A DNA stretch of 64,000 bases from Terriglobus albidus (GTDB taxonomy: Bacteria; Acidobacteriota; Terriglobia; Terriglobales; Acidobacteriaceae). The DNA is taken from assembly GCF_025685425.1 (NCBI RefSeq), contig NZ_JAGTAS010000026.1, positions 1 through 64,000 on the forward strand, given 5' to 3'. Positions 8,324 to 15,638 of the stretch are shown here, one piece after another; the stretch's first letter is position 1, and each line of letters starts with the position of its first letter. The translations under genes were made by a program, and so were the position numbers. Under the pieces are notes generated by a model. That model saw only the letters and a list, made by a program, of their open reading frames with translations, ran no database searches and was not told the origin of the DNA.

Positions 8324-9271
8324 ATGGAGAAGAAGCAGCTCGGCCGCTCAGGCCTGATGGTTTCACCGATCTGCCTGGGTGGCAATGTTTTCGGTTGGAC
8401 AATCGATGAACAGAAGTCCTTCACCATCCTGGATGCATTTGTCGATCGCGGCTTCAACTTCATCGATACCGCCGATGTTTACTCGCGCTGGGTTCCGGGC
8501 AACAAGGGTGGCGAGAGTGAGACGATCCTCGGCAACTGGTTTGCCCGCACCGGCAAACGCGACAAAGTCGTTCTGGCTACCAAGGTCGGCATGGAAGTCG
8601 CCGAAGGGAAGGGCCTGCGTAAGGCGCACATCATGACGGCCGTCGAGAAGTCGCTGCAGCGGTTGCAGACCAGCTATATCGATCTCTACCAGGCACACAG
8701 CGACGATGTAGAGACACCATTGGAAGAGACACTGGGAGCCTTCGCTGCGCTGGTGCAGGCAGGGAAGGTGCGTGCGATCGGAGCCTCAAACTACACCGGC
8801 AAGCGTCTTGCCGTTGCTCTGGATATCGCGAAACAAAATGGTTTTCCGAGATACGAGTCGATCCAGCCGCACTACAACCTGGTTGTTCGTCAGGAGTACG
8901 AAGAGGGCGTAGAGCCGGTGGTGGACAAACACAACATTGGTGTGATTCCTTACTTCTCACTGGCTGCCGGATTTCTTACCGGAAAATACAAGTCGAAGGC
9001 AGATGCAGAAGGCGCGGCGCGTGCCGGTTATGTGACCAAGTACTTCGATGAGCGCGGAGAGCGCATTCTAAAGGCGCTTGCGGAAGTGTCGGCATCGACC
9101 GGAGCAAAGCAGGCAACGGTCGCGCTGGCATGGCTGCTGAGCCGCCGTACTGTCACTGCTCCCATTGCGAGTGCGACGAGTCTTGAACAGTTGAATGAAG
9201 TGCTGGCTGCGGCGGAGTTGAAGCTGCATCGCGATGACACGGTGAAGCTGTGTAAGGCGAGCGCTCTGTAG
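8324..9271 (+). CDS. Aldo/keto reductase
   Basis: A 315-residue NADPH-dependent oxidoreductase of the aldo/keto reductase superfamily, a cytosolic TIM barrel. The catalytic tetrad is visible in order: Asp and Tyr in FIDTADVYSRW, Lys in VLATKVGMEV, and His in DLYQAHSDD. C-terminal cofactor-site blocks include ATVALAWLLSRR and IASATSLEQLNEVL. The opening MEKKQLGRSGLMVSPICLGG is typical of the YdjG/YajO-type members. AGGAGA lies upstream of the start, and the gene is close behind the rhomboid-like gene and probably co-transcribed. The natural substrate cannot be told from sequence. Confidence 0.93.
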   Translation: MEKKQLGRSGLMVSPICLGGNVFGWTIDEQKSFTILDAFVDRGFNFIDTADVYSRWVPGNKGGESETILGNWFARTGKRDKVVLATKVGMEVAEGKGLRKAHIMTAVEKSLQRLQTSYIDLYQAHSDDVETPLEETLGAFAALVQAGKVRAIGASNYTGKRLAVALDIAKQNGFPRYESIQPHYNLVVRQEYEEGVEPVVDKHNIGVIPYFSLAAGFLTGKYKSKADAEGAARAGYVTKYFDERGERILKALAEVSASTGAKQATVALAWLLSRRTVTAPIASATSLEQLNEVLAAAELKLHRDDTVKLCKASAL

Positions 9272-9319
9272 AGCCGTTGCTGGTTGCTAGTTCCTGGATG
9301 CTAGTTGGTAGATTCGGCA

Positions 9320-9348
9320 CCATACACTGGGTGCCCCATTCACCGGGT
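9320..9348 (-). repeat. Dispersed repeat family C (GGGCACCCAGT), inverted copy
   Basis: On the minus strand this reads ATGGGGCACCCAGTGTATGG. The GGGCACCCAGT core with similar flanks recurs near 11142, 15568, 20480 and 39504. All copies are intergenic. Confidence 0.6.
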
Positions 9349-9365
9349 CTCCAACGAACGTGGCG

Positions 9366-9421
9366 TTGACTTACGATCTCATTCGGCCTATGCATCGTTT
9401 AACGATGCATCGGTAAACGAT
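9366..9421 (+). promoter_or_regulatory. PadR promoter with nested palindromic operators
   Basis: TTGACT (9366-9371) and TATGCA (9389-9394) with 17-base spacing form a possible promoter. The -10 is overlapped by a perfect 10-bp-arm palindrome at 9390-9410 (ATGCATCGTT, one base, AACGATGCAT). A second inverted pair, ATCGTTTA (9394-9401) and TAAACGAT (9414-9421), overlaps it and runs up to the start codon of the PadR gene. The placement fits autorepression by PadR. Confidence 0.7.
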
Positions 9422-9772
9422 ATGCCGAGACGAAAACTTGATCCGCTGCCGACGGTTGCGTTCCATATCCTCCTCGCCCTGGCGAATGACGAACTCCATG
9501 GCTATGCCATCATGCGCGGAGTCGAAGAGCAGACCGAGGGGCGGATGCGTCTGGGGCCCGGGACTTTGTACGGATCACTCAAGACGATGCTTGAGGCGGG
9601 TCTCATCGAAGAACTCGACGAGCGTCCCGACGAAGAAAACAGCACGGAGCGTCGTCGCTACTACCGGCTGACCGCCGCCGGGCGAAAACGAGCACAGTTA
9701 GAAGCTGAGAAGCTGGTCGATCTGGTTCGTCTTGCCCGCACTAAGCGCATTCTGAGGGGGCTGCATGTCTGA
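9422..9772 (+). CDS. PadR family transcriptional regulator
   Basis: A 116-residue winged-helix regulator. The ATG at 9422 follows directly on the operator and starts MPRRKLDPLPTVAFHILLAL. Family features are DELHGYAIMRGVEEQ, the wing block LGPGTLYGSLKTMLEAGLIE, and ERRRYYRLTAAGRKRAQLEAEKL. PadR proteins commonly repress their own operon and respond to a ligand or to envelope stress. The gene overlaps the next membrane-protein gene by 8 bases, so the two are translationally coupled and probably under PadR control. Confidence 0.92.
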   Translation: MPRRKLDPLPTVAFHILLALANDELHGYAIMRGVEEQTEGRMRLGPGTLYGSLKTMLEAGLIEELDERPDEENSTERRRYYRLTAAGRKRAQLEAEKLVDLVRLARTKRILRGLHV

Positions 9773-10739
9773 GAAGATCTACGCCTGGCTCCTAAAGCTC
9801 TATCCGCGTCCCTTTCGCAAGGAGTATGCCGCTGCCGCTCTGCAATTGTTCCGGGATCGGAATCGAGTGGAGCGAGGCCCATTAGCGCGCGTTCGCTTGT
9901 GGGTGGATATCTTGATGGATCTCGCCCTGTCACTTCCCAGAGAACACTGGCGGCGAGATTCCGATTGGACGGAAGTGGAAGGAGCTTTCCATCTCTCCGA
10001 AGAAGCCGTCTGCAGGCTAGCCAAACGGGACCTTGTACACTCACTCCTTATTAGTCTTTTCATTGCGCTCGGCATGACTGCGGGCTGGCTTGGAAACGCG
10101 AACCGTGTGTGGCTCTTCAGTGTGTATCTTTCATTCGCGATGATTGCGATCTGGAGACTCGTCTGGATCCCGCGGAATGAGCGGCGGTGGCGGGCCTATC
10201 GACTCATTGTTGGCACCGATCGGCTTCAGCAAATGCAGCATGGCAATGACGTCACCATTTTCAAAAACCAGATCATCAAGATTAACGAGGACCAGTACGG
10301 CTTGCGCATTTTCGGCCTTCGCGAAGGCAGCCAAACTGCGATTACCTTCCCACTTGATCATCACCGCATTCGGCAGACTGCTTCGTCGATCTGGATCCCC
10401 GTTGGGTTGGCAGGTTACGAACAAGCCAGAGCTAAGATTTTCGGGTGGACCAATCGAATTGGCACGTTGAGGGCGCCGGGGTTTCAGGATATGAAGCCCG
10501 TCTTCTTCTGCGCTGCAAGCTTGCTGCCTGCAGTCCTGCTCGTGCATCTCACCTCATGGCTCCTAGTAATTGTGGCGGCTTACTACGGGCTTGTGCTGTT
10601 TGCGGTGGGAGCCGATTTCAGCAGACCTCTTCGACGGCCCTCCGCCCACGAGCAGCGACATCTCCTCCGGTCCTGTTGTAACCTCCCATTTCTCGTTCTT
10701 CTGATCTTGCCGATGATTCGGATATTTCTACCGCTGTAG
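9765..10739 (+). CDS. Membrane protein partner of PadR, unknown function
   Basis: A 324-residue protein. Its N-terminus (MSEKIYAWLLKLYPRPFRKE) carries the YPRPFRKEY motif often seen in PadR-linked acidobacterial membrane proteins. About residues 85-125 contain two transmembrane helices (LLISLFIALGMTAGWLGNAN and LFSVYLSFAMIAIWRLVWI). A soluble middle part follows, and there are further helices near residues 245-285 and at the C-terminus (LPFLVLLILPMIRIFLPL). No ATPase or permease motif is seen. The 8-base overlap with PadR suggests one regulated unit. Function is unknown. Confidence 0.75.
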   Translation: MSEKIYAWLLKLYPRPFRKEYAAAALQLFRDRNRVERGPLARVRLWVDILMDLALSLPREHWRRDSDWTEVEGAFHLSEEAVCRLAKRDLVHSLLISLFIALGMTAGWLGNANRVWLFSVYLSFAMIAIWRLVWIPRNERRWRAYRLIVGTDRLQQMQHGNDVTIFKNQIIKINEDQYGLRIFGLREGSQTAITFPLDHHRIRQTASSIWIPVGLAGYEQARAKIFGWTNRIGTLRAPGFQDMKPVFFCAASLLPAVLLVHLTSWLLVIVAAYYGLVLFAVGADFSRPLRRPSAHEQRHLLRSCCNLPFLVLLILPMIRIFLPL

Positions 10740-11014
10740 AAGTCAGGGAGAATCAATTGCCAGGTTCATTGCCCCGGCGGGCATTACCCGAGCTGCGCGT
10801 TTGATGAAAGGAGTTCAGATGCTTGAAACCTCTTCGGAATTGCGGCGCTTCTTGATGGCGTAGTTCATCACCGCGCCAAAGACGGACATCTCAAAGCGGA
10901 TGGCGCTCCTCCTCGCGGTAGACCGACGCACTTTGCTGGCGGCGCGGATCGTAGCTCTGACTCCGATCCCGTAGGGATCTGCTTTTATGTTTTGGGGTCA
11001 GTAAGAAGCATCGG

Positions 11015-11059
11015 TAGAGAAGCAGATTTCTCGCTCCGCTACGAAATGACAAACAAAAA
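11015..11059 (+). repeat. Dispersed repeat family B, copy 2 (short form)
   Basis: AGAGAAGCAGATTTCTCGCT is followed by CCGCT and ACGAAATGACAAACAAAAA. The central GC-rich part is about nine bases shorter than in the copies at 146 and 52815. Confidence 0.75.
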
Positions 11060-11078
11060 GACGATCCGAGCTTCGCTC

Positions 11079-11160
11079 GAACGTCCCAGCCATCGCGTTA
11101 TCACCCCAACGAACAAGTTCGTCGGGGACCCCATGCGATGGATGGGGCACCCAGTTCCGT
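11079..11160 (+). repeat. Dispersed repeat family C, long copy
   Basis: Combines the CACCCCAACGAACAAGTTCG core shared with 6930-6955 and the GATGGGGCACCCAGT tail shared with copies near 9330, 15568, 20480 and 39504. CCCATGCGATGG and CCATCGCG segments suggest an imperfect hairpin. Confidence 0.6.
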
Positions 11161-11514
11161 GATTGAAATGAACTTGCACGATTTTCCCAGAAATGCATAA
11201 TAGACAACTAAGCAGTACAACGGAGCAGATGTTTTGAAGACCTATCTTCACAACAAGGCGATGAGTGCAGACCGGAACACAATGTTCCTGGTGTCCGCAC
11301 GCGTTTTGCCCGTTGCGCCCACGTTCTGTGGTTGTTGCCTCCCACGATAGCTTTCCCGATCGACGGGAGTGTGAGCGCGTGTCTACGCATGCTTCATGCC
11401 GTTGATCACCCTCTGACAATCTGAAGCGATTTGTCGCGGAGTCTGTCTTCCGCCATGTCGCATCGTCTTCCGGTGTTGTGTGCGCCAGTGTGCGCGTGCA
11501 GCCCAGAAAAGGTC

Positions 11515-12909
11515 ATGGACCAGATGGCACGGTTGCGTCTGCCTGTTGTGGTGTCGTTGTTGTCGGTTGCGTTGTTCGCCGTAAGCGTTGGAGCATGGAG
11601 CGCGCGCGGACAGATCGCTGTGAAGCGTCAGGGATATATCCCCTATACGGATGCGCCGATCCATTATCTGCAGGATGAATTGCATGATCCCGTAGCGGAG
11701 CTCGAGAAGAAGCTCGAAGCGGGAACGGTGAAGCTAACGTATGACGATCGCCTGGGCTATCTGCCTTCGGTGCTGAAGGCGCTGCACATTCCGCAGGACT
11801 CGCAGACGCTTGTCTTCTCCAAGACCAGCTTCCAGTACAAGAAGATCTCGCCGGAGCATCCGCGGGCGCTCTACTTCAACGACGACGTGTATGTCGGTTT
11901 TGTCCATGAGGGCAAGGCGCTGGAGATCGTCTCGTTCGATCCGAACCAAGGTGCTGCTTTCTATCTGCTGGACGCCAACAAGGCGGACCATCCGAAGTTC
12001 GAGCGCGCCGAGCTGGACTGCACGCAGTGCCATATCGCACCTGGTACACGCAACGTTCCCGGTGTGCTGGTGCGTTCGATCTATCCTTCCCCGACGGGCA
12101 CGTTGGCGAACTCGACAGAATCGTTTGTCACCGGTCAGGAGACACCGATCGCAAAGCGCTGGGGCGGATGGTATGTCACCGGCTCAGCCGGCAGCGAACG
12201 AACGATGGGCAACGCGATCATGCCGGCGGGATACGGCACCGCCAATGGACCGCACGGCGATCCCGATCAAAGCCTGCAGCCGCTGGAACAGAAATTTCTC
12301 AATGCGGAGTATCTGAATCCGCAGAGCGATATTGTGGCGCACCTGGTGCTGGCGCATCAGACGCAGATGCACAACCTGATTACGCTGACGAACTACAAGA
12401 CGCGCATTGCGTTCTTTGAGCATGCGAAGAAGAACAATGGTGTGGAAAGTCCGCTCACGCCCGAGGAGCGCGCCACGTTTGAGAAGCCTGCGGAAGAGCT
12501 GCTGCGGTATCTGCTGTTTGCCAACGAAGCTCCATTGCCAGGGCCGGTGGCAGGAAATAACAGTTTCGCGCGGACCTTTGCCGCGGCGGGTTTGCGTGAC
12601 AACAAAGGGCGTTCGTTGCGCGACTTCGATCTGAAGACACGGGTCTTCCGCTATCCCGTCAGCTATCTCATCTACTCGGATCAGTTTGACCAATTACCGC
12701 AGGAGGCGAAGACCTATGTCTATCACCGCCTCTATGAGGTGCTGAGCGGAGCGGACCAATCCCTCGCATTCCAGAAGATCTCCGCGGCCGATCGTACCGC
12801 CGCGTACCAGATTCTGCTCGCGACCAAGCCACGTCTACCGGAGGAGTGGCGACAGTCGGCTGCTGCAGCAGCACGGGCAGAAAGGCTATCCCGCCGAAGG
12901 GCGGGATAG
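11515..12909 (+). CDS. Secreted mono-haem cytochrome-like protein
   Basis: A 464-residue exported protein. The start at 11515 gives the leader MDQMARLRLPVVVSLLSVAL followed by a hydrophobic stretch to about residue 32. One c-type haem motif, CTQCH, lies near residue 169 within ELDCTQCHIAPGTRNVPGVL. No second CxxCH is present, so it is not a di-haem MauG-type peroxidase. The rest is rich in aromatic and charged residues (YLPSVLKALHIPQDSQTLVF near residue 85; HLVLAHQTQMHNLITLTNYK near 280). Homologous acidobacterial proteins are normally annotated as hypothetical. It precedes a TlpA-like protein on the same strand with 80 bases between, suggesting a periplasmic redox role. Confidence 0.75.
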   Translation: MDQMARLRLPVVVSLLSVALFAVSVGAWSARGQIAVKRQGYIPYTDAPIHYLQDELHDPVAELEKKLEAGTVKLTYDDRLGYLPSVLKALHIPQDSQTLVFSKTSFQYKKISPEHPRALYFNDDVYVGFVHEGKALEIVSFDPNQGAAFYLLDANKADHPKFERAELDCTQCHIAPGTRNVPGVLVRSIYPSPTGTLANSTESFVTGQETPIAKRWGGWYVTGSAGSERTMGNAIMPAGYGTANGPHGDPDQSLQPLEQKFLNAEYLNPQSDIVAHLVLAHQTQMHNLITLTNYKTRIAFFEHAKKNNGVESPLTPEERATFEKPAEELLRYLLFANEAPLPGPVAGNNSFARTFAAAGLRDNKGRSLRDFDLKTRVFRYPVSYLIYSDQFDQLPQEAKTYVYHRLYEVLSGADQSLAFQKISAADRTAAYQILLATKPRLPEEWRQSAAAAARAERLSRRRAG

Positions 12910-12989
12910 CCAAACCCTTACTCATCGCCCGTATGGCTGCAGTTTGCAACGACAACCTTTCGCAACAGAAATTCAGGAGAAGCTTCGCC

Positions 12990-14306
12990 ATGACATTCCG
13001 CAATCGAACCATCGCACTTGCTGCCGTGGTCCTCAGCAGTTCTGCCGTCTTCGCACAAAACTCACTCGCAGGCCGTTGGGACGCGGCCTTTACGCTCAAT
13101 GGAACGGAGATTCCGTTCCGTCTCGACATCTCCCAGGATGGCCAGCAGATCAAAGGCACGCTCTTCAACGGAGACAAGGAGACCGAAACCACAACCAGCG
13201 CAAAGCGCAACAACAATGAAGTCGTACTCGACTTCGAGCACTATCTGACAACGATCTCTGCCAATGTGAATGGCGACACGCTTACGGGTAAGTTGCGCGG
13301 CCGCTTTGAGCGCGAGAAGTACATCGCCGATTATCCCTTCCACGCAACTCGTCACACCGATGCCACAGCAGCGGCCTCTGCGCAGGCGCCGAACATCGCG
13401 GGCAACTGGGAGATTCCGCATGAGACCGCAAAGGGCGAGAAGGCGTGGCGCTTCATCGTGAAGCAGAACGGCGCGGAAGCGCAGGCGTCGATTTTACGTG
13501 TCGATGGCGATACCGGAGCGTTGACCGGTACGTACAAGAACGGAAGCTGGTTGCTGAGTCATTTCGATGGAGCTCGTCCTCTGCTGGTGCGGGTGACGCC
13601 GAAAGAGGACGGTACGCTGGAGGTGAAGACCGAAGGCGCATACACACCGACGGAGGCGTTGATTGCGTATCGGCCGGAGGTGGCGCGCAGCAAAGGTTTC
13701 GCGGAGCCGGAGGACTACAGCAAGCACACCACCGTACGGGATGCGAACGAGCGGTTCAGTTTCAAGTTTCCGGATGTGAATGGCAAGCTGGTTTCCAGCG
13801 ACGATGCCCGGTTCAAGAACAAAGTAGTTCTCGCAATCGTGACTGGAACCTGGTGCCCGAACTGCCATGACGAAGCACGCTACCTGGTCGAGCTCGACAA
13901 GAAGTATCGCGATAAGGGGCTGGAGATCGTTGCCCTGAACTTCGAAGAGCCCGAGCAGCAGGACTCTCTCGCTCGCGAGAAGGCTTTCATTCAGCACTAT
14001 GGCGTGAAGTACACCTATCTGCTGGCCGGCGCTCCGGCAGAGATGTGGGAGAAGGTGCCGCAGGCGGTGAACCTGAACACCTGGCCGGCAACGTTGTTTG
14101 TTGGCAAGGACGGCCGCGTGCGGTTGGTGCACTCCGGCTTCGCTTCGCCTTCGAGCGGAGCCTTCAACGATCAGCTCAAACAGGAATTCACTGCGGAGAT
14201 AGAAGCGCTCCTCGCAGAGAAGGACGTCAAGAACCTCGCGGACAACGGGACTGCACCGTTGTCTCCGCACACGACGGCGTCGACAAACCATAACGCTTCT
14301 TATTAG
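12990..14306 (+). CDS. Secreted TlpA-like thioredoxin-fold protein
   Basis: A 438-residue exported protein. CAGGAGA lies 9 bases before the ATG at 12990, which starts a signal peptide (MTFRNRTIALAAVVLSSSAV, then FAQ). Residues about 25-125 and 130-230 are two related beta-rich segments (NSLAGRWDAAFTLNGTEIPF and PNIAGNWEIPHETAKGEKAW), which look like an internal duplication. The C-terminal 190 residues form a TlpA/AhpC-TSA-type thioredoxin domain with the active site GTWCPNCHDE near residue 288 and the cis-Pro block LNTWPATLFVGKDGRVR. It likely reduces or oxidises periplasmic thiols, perhaps in cytochrome c maturation, which fits the upstream haem protein. Confidence 0.88.
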   Translation: MTFRNRTIALAAVVLSSSAVFAQNSLAGRWDAAFTLNGTEIPFRLDISQDGQQIKGTLFNGDKETETTTSAKRNNNEVVLDFEHYLTTISANVNGDTLTGKLRGRFEREKYIADYPFHATRHTDATAAASAQAPNIAGNWEIPHETAKGEKAWRFIVKQNGAEAQASILRVDGDTGALTGTYKNGSWLLSHFDGARPLLVRVTPKEDGTLEVKTEGAYTPTEALIAYRPEVARSKGFAEPEDYSKHTTVRDANERFSFKFPDVNGKLVSSDDARFKNKVVLAIVTGTWCPNCHDEARYLVELDKKYRDKGLEIVALNFEEPEQQDSLAREKAFIQHYGVKYTYLLAGAPAEMWEKVPQAVNLNTWPATLFVGKDGRVRLVHSGFASPSSGAFNDQLKQEFTAEIEALLAEKDVKNLADNGTAPLSPHTTASTNHNASY

Positions 14307-14319
14307 ACCCCTCACGCAG

Positions 14320-14356
14320 GCAGCGGAGGCCGCGACACCTCCGCTGCCGATTTTTA
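14320..14356 (+). terminator. Intrinsic terminator after the TlpA-like gene
   Basis: GGCAGCGGAGG (14320-14330) and CCTCCGCTGCC (14339-14349) form an 11-bp stem with an 8-base loop followed by GATTTTTAT. Confidence 0.88.
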
Positions 14357-14450
14357 TGGGGGATTGAAGAATTGAATGATTGAAGGAGTGAATAAGAAAG
14401 GCACCAGCTCCGCTGCGGCGGGGCTTTGTTATTTGCCGTAGGATGAGGTC

Positions 14451-15371
14451 GTGCAGAAGTCGGTGCTGGTGATCGGAAGTCTCAACCTGGATCTTGTTGT
14501 GCATGCGGAGCGCATTCCGCTTGCCGGGGAGACCGTTCGTGGCAGTGGATATGATTCCCTGCTGGGTGGTAAAGGCGCCAACCAGGCCGTGGCAGCCGCG
14601 AAATTGGGAGCACAGGTGCGTATGGCAGGTCGTGTCGGCAGCGATAGTTATGGCGCAGCACTCCTGGAGGGGCTGGATGAGGTTGAGGTGGATGTGGCCG
14701 GTGTGCAGGTGACTGAAGGGCCGTCAGGCCTGGCGGTAATTACTCACTCCTCCGACGGGCAGAATGCAATTGTCGTGCAGTCAGGCGCGAACGGTCTGGT
14801 AACAGCGGCGGATGTCAGTGCGCTGGAGTTCGCGAATGCAGGTGTGGTGTTGCTGCAGCTGGAGATTCCGATGGATGCAGTGGTGGCCGCGGCGCAGGCA
14901 TCGCACAAGGCCGGGGCAGTGGTGATCCTCGATCCTGCTCCGGTTGCTGCGTTGCCGGAGGAGTTGTTGCGTGCGGTGACTTGGCTGACTCCGAATGAGA
15001 CGGAGGCAGCGCAGCTTGTTGCAGGCTCGATGGAGCCGCGGCAGACAGCCGAACGCCTGTTGGCGATGGGATGCCGGAATGTGGCGCTGAAGTTGGGCGA
15101 GCGCGGAGCGTTTCTGATGGGAGCTGATTGTGAGCCGACGCCAGTGCCTGCGTTGCCGGTTAAAGCAGTTGATACTACGGCCGCAGGGGATTGTTTCAAC
15201 GGAGCGTTTGCGACGCGGTTGCTGGCAGGGGATTCGCCGGAGGTAGCGGCGCGGTATGCGAATGCTGCCGCGGCCATCTCGGTGACGCGGCTGGGTGCAC
15301 AGGTGTCGATGCCTTCGCGGAACGAGGTTGAGGGGTTGTTGGGGCGTAGTCCGCAAATACCTTTGGTGTGA
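14451..15371 (+). CDS. rbsK: Ribokinase (PfkB family)
   Basis: A 306-residue cytosolic sugar kinase that would phosphorylate D-ribose to ribose-5-phosphate. The start is a GTG at 14451 preceded by AGGATGAGG. PfkB signature 1 is visible as GGKGANQAVAAAKLGA near residues 40-55. Signature 2 is DTTAAGDCFNGAFATRL near residues 240-256, where the second Asp is the catalytic base. The opening VLVIGSLNLDLVVHAERIPL is typical of RbsK rather than fructokinases. No ribose transporter or deoC/rbs genes are adjacent, so it appears to be a stand-alone gene; another nucleoside or sugar kinase specificity is possible. Confidence 0.88.
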   Translation: MQKSVLVIGSLNLDLVVHAERIPLAGETVRGSGYDSLLGGKGANQAVAAAKLGAQVRMAGRVGSDSYGAALLEGLDEVEVDVAGVQVTEGPSGLAVITHSSDGQNAIVVQSGANGLVTAADVSALEFANAGVVLLQLEIPMDAVVAAAQASHKAGAVVILDPAPVAALPEELLRAVTWLTPNETEAAQLVAGSMEPRQTAERLLAMGCRNVALKLGERGAFLMGADCEPTPVPALPVKAVDTTAAGDCFNGAFATRLLAGDSPEVAARYANAAAAISVTRLGAQVSMPSRNEVEGLLGRSPQIPLV

Positions 15372-15402
15372 AGAATGAGACAGTCCCAGAGCTGGGTGGA
15401 GC

Positions 15403-15540
15403 AGCGGGCTTCAGCCCGCTGATAAAGGCATAGAAATGAATGGGCTTTAGCCCTGGGACTCTTCTGTCAGTCAGGAAAAAGTCCAGGGCTAAAGCCCATT
15501 TCTACATTGAACCAATAGACCGTGGGCTAAAAGCCCACGG
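15403..15540 (+). repeat. Stacked inverted repeats of the intergenic AGCCC type
   Basis: Three palindromes lie in a row. AGCGGGCT/AGCCCGCT is at 15403-15420. A long pair has GGGCTTTAGCCCTGG near 15441-15456 facing CCAGGGCTAAAGCCC near 15483-15497. CCGTGGGCT/AAGCCCACGG is at 15520-15540. The last palindrome is followed by a family C motif at 15549-15585. The transcript would fold into several strong hairpins between the convergent rbsK and aspS genes. Confidence 0.75.
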
Positions 15541-15548
15541 CTCCCACC

Positions 15549-15585
15549 TATTGCTACGCAATGGATAGGGCACCCAGTTTTGTGG
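15549..15585 (+). repeat. Dispersed repeat family C, short copy
   Basis: Carries ATGGATAGGGCACCCAGTTT. The shared core is GGGCACCCAGT with ATGGAT or GATGG before it, as in the copies near 11142 and 39504. Confidence 0.5.
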
Positions 15586-15591
15586 CTCATG

Positions 15592-15622
15592 AAGAAACCC
15601 GCCCTCATGGGGCGGGTTCTTG
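15592..15622 (-). terminator. Intrinsic terminator after aspS
   Basis: On the minus strand AGAACCCGCCC, a short loop and GGGCGGGTTTCTTC form a GC-rich stem ending in a T-rich run, 17 bases beyond the aspS stop codon. Confidence 0.75.
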
Positions 15623-15638
15623 TTGTTTGCGGTTCGAT

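Larger units (their letters stand above)
10740..11514 (+). other. Long intergenic stretch with repeats, no convincing gene
   Basis: This 775-base stretch holds a copy of repeat family B (11015-11059) and a copy of family C (11079-11160). The part at 10830-10930 has a short minus-strand frame of uncertain origin with stop codons nearby, which may be an eroded gene. Codon choice in the remaining frames does not look coding. Confidence 0.6.

Noticed and set aside
10830-10940. Possible eroded coding remnant on the minus strand
   Set aside because: The short frame is interrupted and too brief for a family assignment; I list it only as part of the intergenic stretch.
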